Shown here: positions 25,745 to 33,163 of the stretch, piece after piece
Position numbering within the stretch: the stretch's first letter is position 1
How the letters are laid out: each line of letters opens with the position of its first letter
Assembly (NCBI RefSeq): GCF_003254665.1
Contig: NZ_QHGY01000006.1
Location: 62,001 to 126,000 of the forward strand
Origin: Billgrantia lactosivorans
GTDB taxonomy: Bacteria; Pseudomonadota; Gammaproteobacteria; Pseudomonadales; Halomonadaceae
Reading direction: 5' to 3'
Length of the DNA stretch: 64,000 bases
Notes under the pieces: generated by a model
What the model saw: only the letters and a program-made list of their open reading frames with translations
Told to the model about the DNA's origin: nothing
Databases searched by the model: none
Program-made: the position numbers and the translations under genes

Positions 25745-27688
25745 TCAAGAACCGATGATCTGACGATAGATGCCCGGCAGCGCCAGCGACAGATGCTCGG
25801 GCCGGTTGACGATGGCGTAGCTGCCGCGGCCGAACAGGTGCGGCACATAGCGGTGCCCCTCGCTGTCGACGGTGACGCCGAATACCCTGACCTCCTGCTG
25901 GCGCGCCTCGAGCACCGCGCGGCGGGTGTCCTCGATGCCGTAGCGCCCCTCGTAGTAGTCGGTGTCGTTGGGCTTGCCGTCGGTCAGCACCAGCAGCAGC
26001 CTGTGGCGGTTGGGTCGCTTGGCGAGCTCCTGGGTCACGTGGCGGATCGCCGGTCCCATGCGCGTGTAGTGGCCGGGCTTGAGCGCCGCGATGCGCCGCC
26101 CCACCCGATCGCCCATGGGCTCGTCGAAGCCCTTGAGCGTATTGACCCACACCTTGTGGCGGCGGTGCGAGGTGAAGCAGTGGATGGCGTAGTCGTCGCC
26201 GCAGCCGGCCAGGCCGTGGCCCAGCACCAGCAGCGCCTCCTTCTCGACGTCGAGGACACGCCGGTCCTCGAGCCAGGCCTCGGTGGAAAGCGAGACGTCG
26301 ATCAGGATCGAGACGGCAAGATCGCGGGCCTGCTGCCGGGCCGCCAGGTAGAGCCGGTCGCTGGATTCGCCGGTGGCCGCCAGGTCGCAGCGCGAGCGGA
26401 TCACCGCGTCCATGTCGAGTTCGGTGCCGTCGAGCTGGCCGCGCAGGATCTCGCGTCGCGGGCGCAGTGCCTCGAATTCGCGGCGCACCTTGCGGATGCG
26501 ACGTCGCGTGGCCTCGTCGGGCTCCCACTGCTCGCCCTCCTCGCTCTGCACGTCGCTCAGGACCACGCAGTGGTCGGGCAGGTAGACCTGCTTGCGATGG
26601 TGCCACTCGGGATAGGTGTGGCGCCCGCTCAGGCGTCCGCCGCTGGCTTCGTCGGGCGCCAGGTCGAGGTCGAGCTTGAGGCGTGAGGCGGCCTGCTTGC
26701 GGTTGGGGCTGAGCACGATCTCGTCGATCTGGTCGGCGGCTTCCTTGGCCGTCTCCTCCTCCTCGTCCTCGACGTGACGGTTGAGGTTCACCATCTCGGC
26801 CCAGGAGAGCATCTTCTCCGAGGCGTTGAGCATCAGCGGGTCGTCGCGGTCGGCCTGGTCCTGCTCGCGGCGTTCGGCCTTGCGCTTGCCGCCGTCGTCG
26901 GCCTGCTGGTCGCGGCGTACGGCGATGTCGGCATCGTCGTCGATGGCCTCGCGCTCGCCGTCACGGGTACCCAGCGCCACCACATCGCCCCACAGCGGCA
27001 CCGGCAGCGGCGGGCGATAGCCGCGCGGGGCGTGGAAGCCGTCCAACGGCAGTGTGCAATCGATAACGGCGTCGTGCATGGCGAGCGCCCAGCCCGCCTG
27101 GGGCTCCGGGCCGCCGAGCTGGGCGAGCAGGGCCGATTCGAGCGCGGCCTCCATGGGTGGCAGGCGCTTGCGCTGGGGTCGCACCGCGAGCAGTGCCTGG
27201 CACAGGCGGGCATAGCGTTCGACCAGGCCCGGGAAGCGCTCGAGCACCGCCTGGGTGGTGCGGCGAGACACGCGCAGCGCCTGCAAGTCGCGCTGGAGCG
27301 GGTCGTCGAGCCTGATCGACAGCTCGCCCAGGGCGAGATAGGCGGTCAGCCAGAGATAGAGGTCGCGATTGAGTTCGGCTTGGGGAAAAACGGCGATGCG
27401 CGGCGGCAGCAGCAGGTGCTCCTCGTCGCGGCGGGCCTGATCCAGCGGCTCCTCGTCCAGGCCGAGGCGCTGGCGCAGCGACAGCCGGTGGCTCGAGTTG
27501 CGCCGGGCGATGGCCGCCACTTCGACGCCGGCCTCGCCGCCGCCGCAGCGGAAGAACACGCCAAGCAGGGCACGCAGGTCGTCGAGGCGTACGGCGGCCT
27601 CGGGGTGGTCGGGGTAGCTGGCCGCACTGGAGGCCCAGCGATGCCAGCGGCGACCGACGAATTCTTCGACCTCAAGAATGTCCAGCAT
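25745..27688 (-). CDS. norD: Nitric oxide reductase activation protein NorD (VWA domain)
   Basis: A 647-residue protein needed with NorQ to insert the non-heme iron of NorB. The C-terminal von Willebrand A domain (about 440-640) carries the metal-adhesion motif DVSLS and the later TDGKPND. A long, charged middle region (about 250-320) precedes it. The start at 27688 has AGGAGA six bases upstream; longer frames run into the intergenic repeat. The gap to norQ holds a palindromic element, unlike the tight spacing of the other nor genes. Confidence 0.93.
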   Translation of the reverse strand: MLDILEVEEFVGRRWHRWASSAASYPDHPEAAVRLDDLRALLGVFFRCGGGEAGVEVAAIARRNSSHRLSLRQRLGLDEEPLDQARRDEEHLLLPPRIAVFPQAELNRDLYLWLTAYLALGELSIRLDDPLQRDLQALRVSRRTTQAVLERFPGLVERYARLCQALLAVRPQRKRLPPMEAALESALLAQLGGPEPQAGWALAMHDAVIDCTLPLDGFHAPRGYRPPLPVPLWGDVVALGTRDGEREAIDDDADIAVRRDQQADDGGKRKAERREQDQADRDDPLMLNASEKMLSWAEMVNLNRHVEDEEEETAKEAADQIDEIVLSPNRKQAASRLKLDLDLAPDEASGGRLSGRHTYPEWHHRKQVYLPDHCVVLSDVQSEEGEQWEPDEATRRRIRKVRREFEALRPRREILRGQLDGTELDMDAVIRSRCDLAATGESSDRLYLAARQQARDLAVSILIDVSLSTEAWLEDRRVLDVEKEALLVLGHGLAGCGDDYAIHCFTSHRRHKVWVNTLKGFDEPMGDRVGRRIAALKPGHYTRMGPAIRHVTQELAKRPNRHRLLLVLTDGKPNDTDYYEGRYGIEDTRRAVLEARQQEVRVFGVTVDSEGHRYVPHLFGRGSYAIVNRPEHLSLALPGIYRQIIGS

Positions 27689-27710
27689 GCATCGTCTCCT
27701 GGGCAAATAG

Positions 27711-27917
27711 TCGGGGCTGATCCGGCGGCAGGCCGTCGAGGAGGCGCTGTGAATACATCCTTGTACGCTACCTTCGCCCTGCGTCGCTCTCGCGTCCTGC
27801 TTCGCTCGCAGGGCCGGTGCTGGCCATCCATGGCCAGCCCGTTCGGAGCAGTGCTCCTCACCCCTGCGTAGGACCTCCTCTTTGGCCTGCCCCCGGCGCC
27901 CCTCGCGTGGGCAGGTA
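27711..27917 (+). repeat. Palindromic intergenic repeat, copy 2 (norQ-norD gap)
   Basis: Same block order as copy 1 at 2806-2945: TCGGGGCTG start, arm GGCAGGCC, GAGGCGCTGTGAA block, variable centre, then GACCTCCTC and GGCCTGCCCCCGGCGCCCCTC. This copy has a larger centre with an internal perfect hairpin GCTGGCCA-TCCA-TGGCCAGC. Both copies share an apex of the form CCA-TCCN-TGG. Confidence 0.8.
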
Positions 27918-27948
27918 CCGATCATCCAGTGACGCGGCAACAGTGTGG

Positions 27949-28758
27949 TTAACCAAAGGTGGCCTTGATCGCTTCCATCAACCCCTGCTGCACGTCCTGG
28001 TCGTCCGACAGTGGCTCGACCAGGGTGGCGCAGGCGGCATCGAGGATCGGCATGCCGGCGTTGATCAGCGTGGCGCAGTAGACCAGCAGGCGCGTGGAGA
28101 CGCCCTCCTCCAGGTCCTGCCCCTTCATGGCGCGCAGGCTAGCGGCCAGGTTGACCAGCGCGGCACAGCGATCAAAGGCCAGGCCGCTCTCGCGGGCGAC
28201 GATCTCGCACTCCACCTTGGGCGGCGGGAAATCGAACGACATCGCCACGAAGCGCTGCCGGGTGCTTGGCTTGAGCGACTTGAGGATGTGCTGGTAGCCG
28301 GGGTTGTAGGAGACCACCAGCATGAAATCGTCGGGTGCCTCGAGCAGCTCGCCGGTGCGTTCCAGCGGCAGCAGCCGGCGGTCGTCGGTCAGCGGGTGCA
28401 GCACCACGGTAACGTCCTTGCGCGCCTCGACCACCTCGTCGAGGTAGCAGATGCCGCCCTCGCGCACGGCGCGGGTCAGCGGGCCGTCGACCCAGCGGGT
28501 CTCGCCGCCCTGCAGCAGGTAGCGGCCGGTGAGGTCGGCGGCGGTCAGGTCGTCGTGACACGACACGGTGAACAGCGGCCGGCCGAGCTTCGCCGCCATG
28601 TGGCTGACGAAGCGCGTCTTGCCGCAGCCGGTCGGCCCCTTGAGCAGCAGCGGCAGGCGCTGCTGGTAGGCCTGTTCGAACAGGGCGCACTCGTGGCCGA
28701 CCGGCTCGTAATAGGGCAGTTCCTGCTCGAACCGAGCGGCGGTAGCGGTATGGGACAT
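27949..28758 (-). CDS. norQ: NorQ AAA+ (MoxR-type) ATPase
   Basis: A 269-residue AAA+ ATPase that works with NorD to load iron into NorB. Walker A GPTGCGKT is at residues 41-48, Walker B-like ICYLDEV near 105, and an arginine-finger region STRQRFVAM near 165. GGAG stands eight bases before the ATG at 28758. The gene lies 57 bases after norB. Confidence 0.94.
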   Translation of the reverse strand: MSHTATAARFEQELPYYEPVGHECALFEQAYQQRLPLLLKGPTGCGKTRFVSHMAAKLGRPLFTVSCHDDLTAADLTGRYLLQGGETRWVDGPLTRAVREGGICYLDEVVEARKDVTVVLHPLTDDRRLLPLERTGELLEAPDDFMLVVSYNPGYQHILKSLKPSTRQRFVAMSFDFPPPKVECEIVARESGLAFDRCAALVNLAASLRAMKGQDLEEGVSTRLLVYCATLINAGMPILDAACATLVEPLSDDQDVQQGLMEAIKATFG

Positions 28759-28815
28759 GGGCGTCACTCCAGGGGAAGGCTCGATGGGGCGCTTGCACGC
28801 CCCATCGAACGTCGG

Positions 28816-30162
28816 TCACTCGGTGGCGGCCAGGGGCCGGCTGGAAGCGGGCACTTGCTCGCGCACGGGACCGAAGAACGAGTAGATCAGCATGATCGCG
28901 GCGAGGGTCACGGCCACGCCGGTGCCCAGGCGCATGATGTAGAACAGGTCGAGCTGGCTCTGCACCTGCATGTAGTTCATGCCCAGTACCCGCTGCAGGT
29001 GCGTCTGCACCACGCCGGCGAAGGTCAGGGTGAAGGTCATGAAGCACATGGCCGAGGTCATGATCCAGAAGCCCCACATGTTCAGCACCTGGTTGTACGG
29101 CTGGCTGCGGCGGATCTGCGGCATGGCGTAGGTCATCACGCCGAGGATCAGCATCACGTAGGCGCCGTAGAAGGCCAGGTGGCCGTGCGCGGCGGTGAGC
29201 TGGGTGCCGTGGGTGTAGTAGTTGATGAACGACAGGGTGTGCATGAAGCCCCACACGCCGGCACCGAAGAAGGCGATGGTCGGGCAGCCCAGCGCCCACA
29301 GCATGGCCGCCTTGTTGGGATGGTTGCGGCTGCCCTTCCAGAACATGTAGAAGGCGAACACCACCATGGCGAAGAACGGGATCACCTCGAGGGTGGAGAA
29401 GATGCTGCCGATGGGCTGCCAGTAGCTCGGCGCACCAATCCAGTAGTAATGGTGGCCGGTGCCCAGCAGGCCGGAGAACAGCGACAGGCCGACGATCACG
29501 TAGAGCCACTTCTCGATGACCTCGCGGTCGACGCCGGACATCTTGATCAGCAGGTAGCCAAGCAGCGAGGCCATGATCAGTTCCCACACGCCTTCGACCC
29601 ACAGGTGCACGACCCACCACCAGTACAGCTTGTCCACCGCCAGGTTGGAGGGGTTGTAGAAGGCGAACAGCCAGAACACCGCCGCCAGCCACAGGCCCAG
29701 CATCAGCACCAGGTTGATCGCGGTCTTGCGCCCCTTGAGCAGGGTCATGCTGGTGTTGAACAGGAAGATCAGGTACGAGATGGTGATCAGCACCTTGACC
29801 CAGAACGGCTGCTCGAGGAATTCGCGCCCCTCGTGAATGCCGAACTGGTAGCCGACCAGGGCCGCCGCACCGGCGAAGGCAAAGATCGCCAGTTGCACGT
29901 AGGCGAGCCCGGGGCTGTGGATCTCCTGCTCGGCCTCTTCCGGCATCAGGTAGTAGGTGCAGCCCATGAAGCCGATCAAGAGCCACACGATCAAGAGGTT
30001 GGTATGGCTGACGCGCATGATGTTGAACGGCATCAGCTCGGCCATGAAGTTGGGCGCCACGTAGACCGTTGCCGCCAGCAGACCGAAGACGATCTGCAGT
30101 GCGAACAGTGCCATGGCCACGGCGAAGAATGGCAGGGCCACCTTCTGGGTTTCGTATTTCAT
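28816..30162 (-). CDS. norB: Nitric oxide reductase large subunit
   Basis: NorB reduces NO to N2O at a heme b3/non-heme iron site in the inner membrane. The 448-residue length and 12 hydrophobic helices fit cytochrome c-dependent NOR (a quinol-oxidising qNOR would have an extra N-terminal extension). The FeB region shows WWWVVHLWVEGVWELI with the conserved His and Glu, then GTGHHYYWIG and HGHLAFYG, which carry metal and heme histidines. It follows norC after 43 bases. Confidence 0.97.
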   Translation of the reverse strand: MKYETQKVALPFFAVAMALFALQIVFGLLAATVYVAPNFMAELMPFNIMRVSHTNLLIVWLLIGFMGCTYYLMPEEAEQEIHSPGLAYVQLAIFAFAGAAALVGYQFGIHEGREFLEQPFWVKVLITISYLIFLFNTSMTLLKGRKTAINLVLMLGLWLAAVFWLFAFYNPSNLAVDKLYWWWVVHLWVEGVWELIMASLLGYLLIKMSGVDREVIEKWLYVIVGLSLFSGLLGTGHHYYWIGAPSYWQPIGSIFSTLEVIPFFAMVVFAFYMFWKGSRNHPNKAAMLWALGCPTIAFFGAGVWGFMHTLSFINYYTHGTQLTAAHGHLAFYGAYVMLILGVMTYAMPQIRRSQPYNQVLNMWGFWIMTSAMCFMTFTLTFAGVVQTHLQRVLGMNYMQVQSQLDLFYIMRLGTGVAVTLAAIMLIYSFFGPVREQVPASSRPLAATE

Positions 30163-30205
30163 CGGTATCGTTCTCCTTGCCTCATCCCGGTTTCACCGCG
30201 CCACG

Positions 30206-30658
30206 TCAGCCGGCGGGGTGCGGGGGCCAGTTCTGGTCGTCGATGGAGTCGGTCCACTCGAGGAAGTCGATCAGCGCGTCCATCTCCTCGTCGGACAGGT
30301 CGAAGTACGGCATCTGACGACGCCCCGGCGCTCCGGTCGGCTGGGCACGCATCCAGCCCGCCAGCGCCATGCGCGCCCCCTCGGGATTGTCATGGCCGCC
30401 GTAGCGCTCCCACACGTTGGCCAGTTCGGGAGCGAAATAGGCGCCTTCGCCCATGATGCTGTGGCAGTTGATGCACATGTTCTCTTCCCACACGTGCTTG
30501 CCCAGCTCGACGGACTCGGTGAGCCCCTCGCTGTCGGTGGACTTGGTCACCATGTACCAGTGGCTGTGTGCCGTCAGTGCGGTGAACAACAGGAAGAAGA
30601 ACAGCGAACCGCCATAGAAGATATTGCGCGCCGCCGCCTTGGTGAGGCCTTCGGTCAT
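30206..30658 (-). CDS. norC: Nitric oxide reductase cytochrome c subunit
   Basis: NorC is a membrane-anchored monoheme cytochrome c that passes electrons to NorB. One N-terminal helix (about residues 14-31) is followed by the heme motif C62-I-N-C-H66 and the NorC signature GEGAYFAPELANV, then AQPTGAPGRRQMP with the Met ligand. The start at 30658 (MTEGLT) aligns with pseudomonad NorC and has a G-rich ribosome site six bases away; the ATG at 30664 is too close to it. It is the first gene of norCBQD. Confidence 0.96.
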   Translation of the reverse strand: MTEGLTKAAARNIFYGGSLFFFLLFTALTAHSHWYMVTKSTDSEGLTESVELGKHVWEENMCINCHSIMGEGAYFAPELANVWERYGGHDNPEGARMALAGWMRAQPTGAPGRRQMPYFDLSDEEMDALIDFLEWTDSIDDQNWPPHPAG

Positions 30659-30752
30659 GGCCATCCCCCCTTGCTAGTTTGGCTTGCCTACGGGACCTGC
30701 GACCGAGGTCGGCGCGTCCCACCCTTTAAAGATGTATCCGTTTTGCATGTTT

Positions 30753-30795
30753 AGATTACCAGCACTGGCCTGAGCCAGACATTGACGTCGGTCAA
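30753..30795 (-). promoter_or_regulatory. FNR/DNR-dependent norC promoter
   Basis: On the minus strand TTGACCGACGTCAA (30782-30795) is a full FNR/DNR dyad, and TAATCT at 30753-30758 is a -10 element. Their spacing puts the dyad near -41.5, the class II activator position, with the transcript starting near 30746 and an untranslated leader of about 88 bases before norC. Confidence 0.8.
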
Positions 30796-30903
30796 AACGC
30801 GAGTGAAGAGCGGGGAAAAGGGCGGATATGGCGGGCTCGGGCGGACTGCGTCCGAGTGTCGCACGGCGGGCCGAGGCGCTCGCCGGGTGAGTCGGGGTTG
30901 GTA

Positions 30904-31227
30904 TTAGCGCTTGGCGTCGGTGATGTCCTCGATCCAGGTCAACGCCGCCACCCCGGCCGGCAGCCCCAGGGTCGGGATCGCCAGCATGGCCACCTGCTTC
31001 AAGGCTTCAGGCTCGATGCCCTCCTCCAGGGCGCGACGCATGTGGGAATGCACGGCTCCCTCGGAGCCGCTGCCCACCGCCAGCGCCAGCTTGACCAGGC
31101 GCCGCGTGCGGTCGTCGAGCGGGCCGGCCTCGGCGCATGCCTTGCCCAGCGAAGCAAAGGCTCGCCATACCTCGGGATAGTCGTCGGCCACCTTGCCGGC
31201 ACCGGAAGGAAGATCGTGATTGGCCAT
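30904..31227 (-). CDS. Carboxymuconolactone decarboxylase (AhpD-like) family protein
   Basis: A 107-residue single CMD-fold protein (LVKLALAVGSGSEGAVHSHMRRALEEG near 45-70). The usual redox Cys pair of AhpD-type members is absent: the motif reads EGAVHSH where CxxC would be expected, so a peroxidase-reductant role is unlikely. It sits between norC and a SirB2-like gene on the same strand. Similar small genes appear beside nor/nir clusters in other denitrifiers, but their job there is unknown to me. Confidence 0.82.
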   Translation of the reverse strand: MANHDLPSGAGKVADDYPEVWRAFASLGKACAEAGPLDDRTRRLVKLALAVGSGSEGAVHSHMRRALEEGIEPEALKQVAMLAIPTLGLPAGVAALTWIEDITDAKR

Positions 31228-31325
31228 GCTGCCATTCCTCGCTCTTGTTGCAGGGTGTCTACACGTGAGCCTCAGTATAGAAGCTCATCCCGTCAGGAAA
31301 AGGCGCGTTCCGCGACATGGCCGCT

Positions 31326-31718
31326 CTAGGTTGGCAGCAGGAACAGCGGGTCCTTGGTCACGGCGGTGCCCAGCATGTAGCAGAACAGCGTGATGGCCCC
31401 CAGAGCCGCCAGGCCGCGCGTCATGGGGCTGCGCCCGCGCTTGATCGCCACCGTGCCCAGCAGGATGTAGCCGAACAGCGCGAGCAGCTTGGCGGCGAGC
31501 CAGGGATGCTGGTGCGGCCACATCGAGAGCATGACCATCAGCGTGACGCCGAGCACCAGCAGCAGGGTGTCGTTGACGTGGGGCAGTATCCTCACCCAGC
31601 GCCGCTGGAGCAGTGTGACCTCGCGCACCGACCACCAGGCGCGCACGAGGAAGAAGGTCACGCTCAGCACCGCGGTGGTCATGTGCAGGTGCTTGATCAG
31701 GGCATAGTATTCGATCAT
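31326..31718 (-). CDS. SirB2-like membrane protein
   Basis: A 130-residue protein with four hydrophobic helices, opening MIEYYALIKHLHMTTAVLSVTFFLVR, which is the SirB family start. The ATG at 31718 is preferred to a frame extending into nnrS. It lies 13 bases after the nnrS stop, so it is probably co-transcribed with nnrS. The SirB name comes from an early Salmonella link to invasion gene expression; the biochemical role is not known, and here the context is NO metabolism. Confidence 0.82.
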   Translation of the reverse strand: MIEYYALIKHLHMTTAVLSVTFFLVRAWWSVREVTLLQRRWVRILPHVNDTLLLVLGVTLMVMLSMWPHQHPWLAAKLLALFGYILLGTVAIKRGRSPMTRGLAALGAITLFCYMLGTAVTKDPLFLLPT

Positions 31719-31731
31719 CGACTGGCTCCGC

Positions 31732-32934
31732 CTATCCTTCCTGCCCGTCCACACGGGCACGCAATAGCGGCAGCGTATAATGAAACAGGAAGATGAGATA
31801 GGCGATGCACCAGAACAGGATGCTCAGGTTGTAGATCCAGTGGGTGATCTGGGGAAAGGCGGCGAGCACCGGTGAGCGCAGCAGGGCGGCGGTGAACATC
31901 AGGCCCAGCCCCACGCCGATGCCCGGCAGGGTGCGAATGGTACGCCCGGTATGGCCGAGCGACACCCGTGCCATCATCGCCAGCATCATGGAACCGATGC
32001 CGCCGATGGCCAGCGCATGCACGGCGAGTTCGACGCGAAACGCCCCCAGCAGCGCCATGGCCCACATCGCCAGGCCGACCGGGACGAAGGCGTAGCTCAG
32101 GTGGAGCCCCCACAGCAGCGGCTCGTGCAACGTACGGTGTCCCTCCCAGCGCGCCAGCCGCACGAAGCCGGCCAGCGCCGCCACCAGCATCACCGCCGCA
32201 TGCAGCGCAGCGGGCACCGCCACGCCGGCAAGCGTCAGCAGCTGCAGCAGCACCACCGCCAGTACCGAGGCCAGGGTCAGCTTCTCCAGTTGCGGGATGG
32301 GAGCGGGCTGTGGCCGCCCCAGCTTGCGTGAGGTGAAGAAGGGGATCACCCGGCCGCCCAGCAGCACCATCAGCACGGCGATCAGCAGCACGGCCAAGTA
32401 GGCGCCCTCACGGATCAGCGCGAGCTTGCCCTGGGCCACGCCGACATGCATGGCCAGGTTGGCCGTGGCCAGCAGCAGCAGCACCGGCACGAACATCAGG
32501 TTGCGCCACAGCTTCGCTGCCACCACCAGGCGCGCCATGATCAGCGCGGCCAGCGGCAGGAAGGCCAGGTCGACGCTCGCCAGCAGCCATGGCGGCAGGC
32601 CAGAGGGGTACGCCAGCAGCAGCCGCGCCGCCAGCCACAGCGCCACCAGGCCGAGCAGCGGCGCACCGCTCACACTCTTGCGACCGGTCCAGTTCTGCAC
32701 CGCGGTGAGCAGGAAGCCGGCCACCACCGCGGCGCCGAAGCCGAACAGCATCTCGTGCTGGTGCCACCACATCAGCCCGCCATGCGGCCGCAGCAGGATG
32801 TCGCCATGCCAGAACGCGAACCACACCACCATCGCCAGCACGCTGAACAGCGACGCCAGCAGGAAGAACGGGCGAAATGCCAGCCGCGCCAAGGGCAGGC
32901 GCGGCTGGCGGTCGACGGGAGGAGACGTGTTCAT
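31732..32934 (-). CDS. nnrS: NnrS family heme/copper membrane protein
   Basis: NnrS is a polytopic inner-membrane protein, expressed under NO-responsive control, that protects cells from nitrosative damage. The 400-residue protein has about 12 helices and the family motifs LAFRPFFLLAS, WWHQHEMLFGFGAAVVAGFLLTAVQNWTG and HALAIGGIGSMMLAMMARVSLGHTGR, with several conserved His. An FNR-type promoter with a near-consensus -10 lies directly upstream. SirB2 follows in the same unit. Confidence 0.95.
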   Translation of the reverse strand: MNTSPPVDRQPRLPLARLAFRPFFLLASLFSVLAMVVWFAFWHGDILLRPHGGLMWWHQHEMLFGFGAAVVAGFLLTAVQNWTGRKSVSGAPLLGLVALWLAARLLLAYPSGLPPWLLASVDLAFLPLAALIMARLVVAAKLWRNLMFVPVLLLLATANLAMHVGVAQGKLALIREGAYLAVLLIAVLMVLLGGRVIPFFTSRKLGRPQPAPIPQLEKLTLASVLAVVLLQLLTLAGVAVPAALHAAVMLVAALAGFVRLARWEGHRTLHEPLLWGLHLSYAFVPVGLAMWAMALLGAFRVELAVHALAIGGIGSMMLAMMARVSLGHTGRTIRTLPGIGVGLGLMFTAALLRSPVLAAFPQITHWIYNLSILFWCIAYLIFLFHYTLPLLRARVDGQEG

Positions 32935-32968
32935 GGCGTATACCCGACTTGAATGCTAGGACAAGGCC

Positions 32969-33010
32969 ATTATGGCGGTTCGCGTCGGGCGGCTTCATGA
33001 CGCGTATCAA
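32969..33010 (-). promoter_or_regulatory. FNR/DNR-dependent nnrS promoter
   Basis: On the minus strand TTGATACGCGTCAT (32997-33010) is an FNR/DNR dyad, and CATAAT at 32969-32974 is a five-of-six -10 match placed exactly for class II activation. The predicted transcript starts near 32962, 28 bases before the nnrS ATG. Confidence 0.75.
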
Positions 33011-33039
33011 GAATGCTTCTTTTTAATCGCCACACAACC

Positions 33040-33162
33040 AATCATTGAGCGAGCGGGATGAAGCGCGAGGCGCACGATGCACAAGAACCGGAGCATATGG
33101 GGTATATGTGAGGATTCTGAGCAATCGTGCAACAAAGCGAATCGCCCGCGCAGCCAATGATT
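33040..33162. repeat. 123-bp nested palindrome after nirN
   Basis: Arms pair from outside to inside: AATCATTG with CAATGATT, GCGGG with CCCGC, GCACGAT with ATCGTGC, GAA with TTC, and CATAT with ATATG around GGGGT. The element ends one base before the nirN stop codon and lies between nirN and the nnrS promoter. It could be a structured RNA 3' end or a small palindromic mobile repeat; no second copy was noticed in this window. Confidence 0.65.
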
Positions 33163-33163
33163 A

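Noticed and set aside
27817-30456. 879-codon plus-strand frame opposite norQ and norB
   Set aside because: GC-rich antisense shadow with no domain features; norQ and norB on the other strand are certain.
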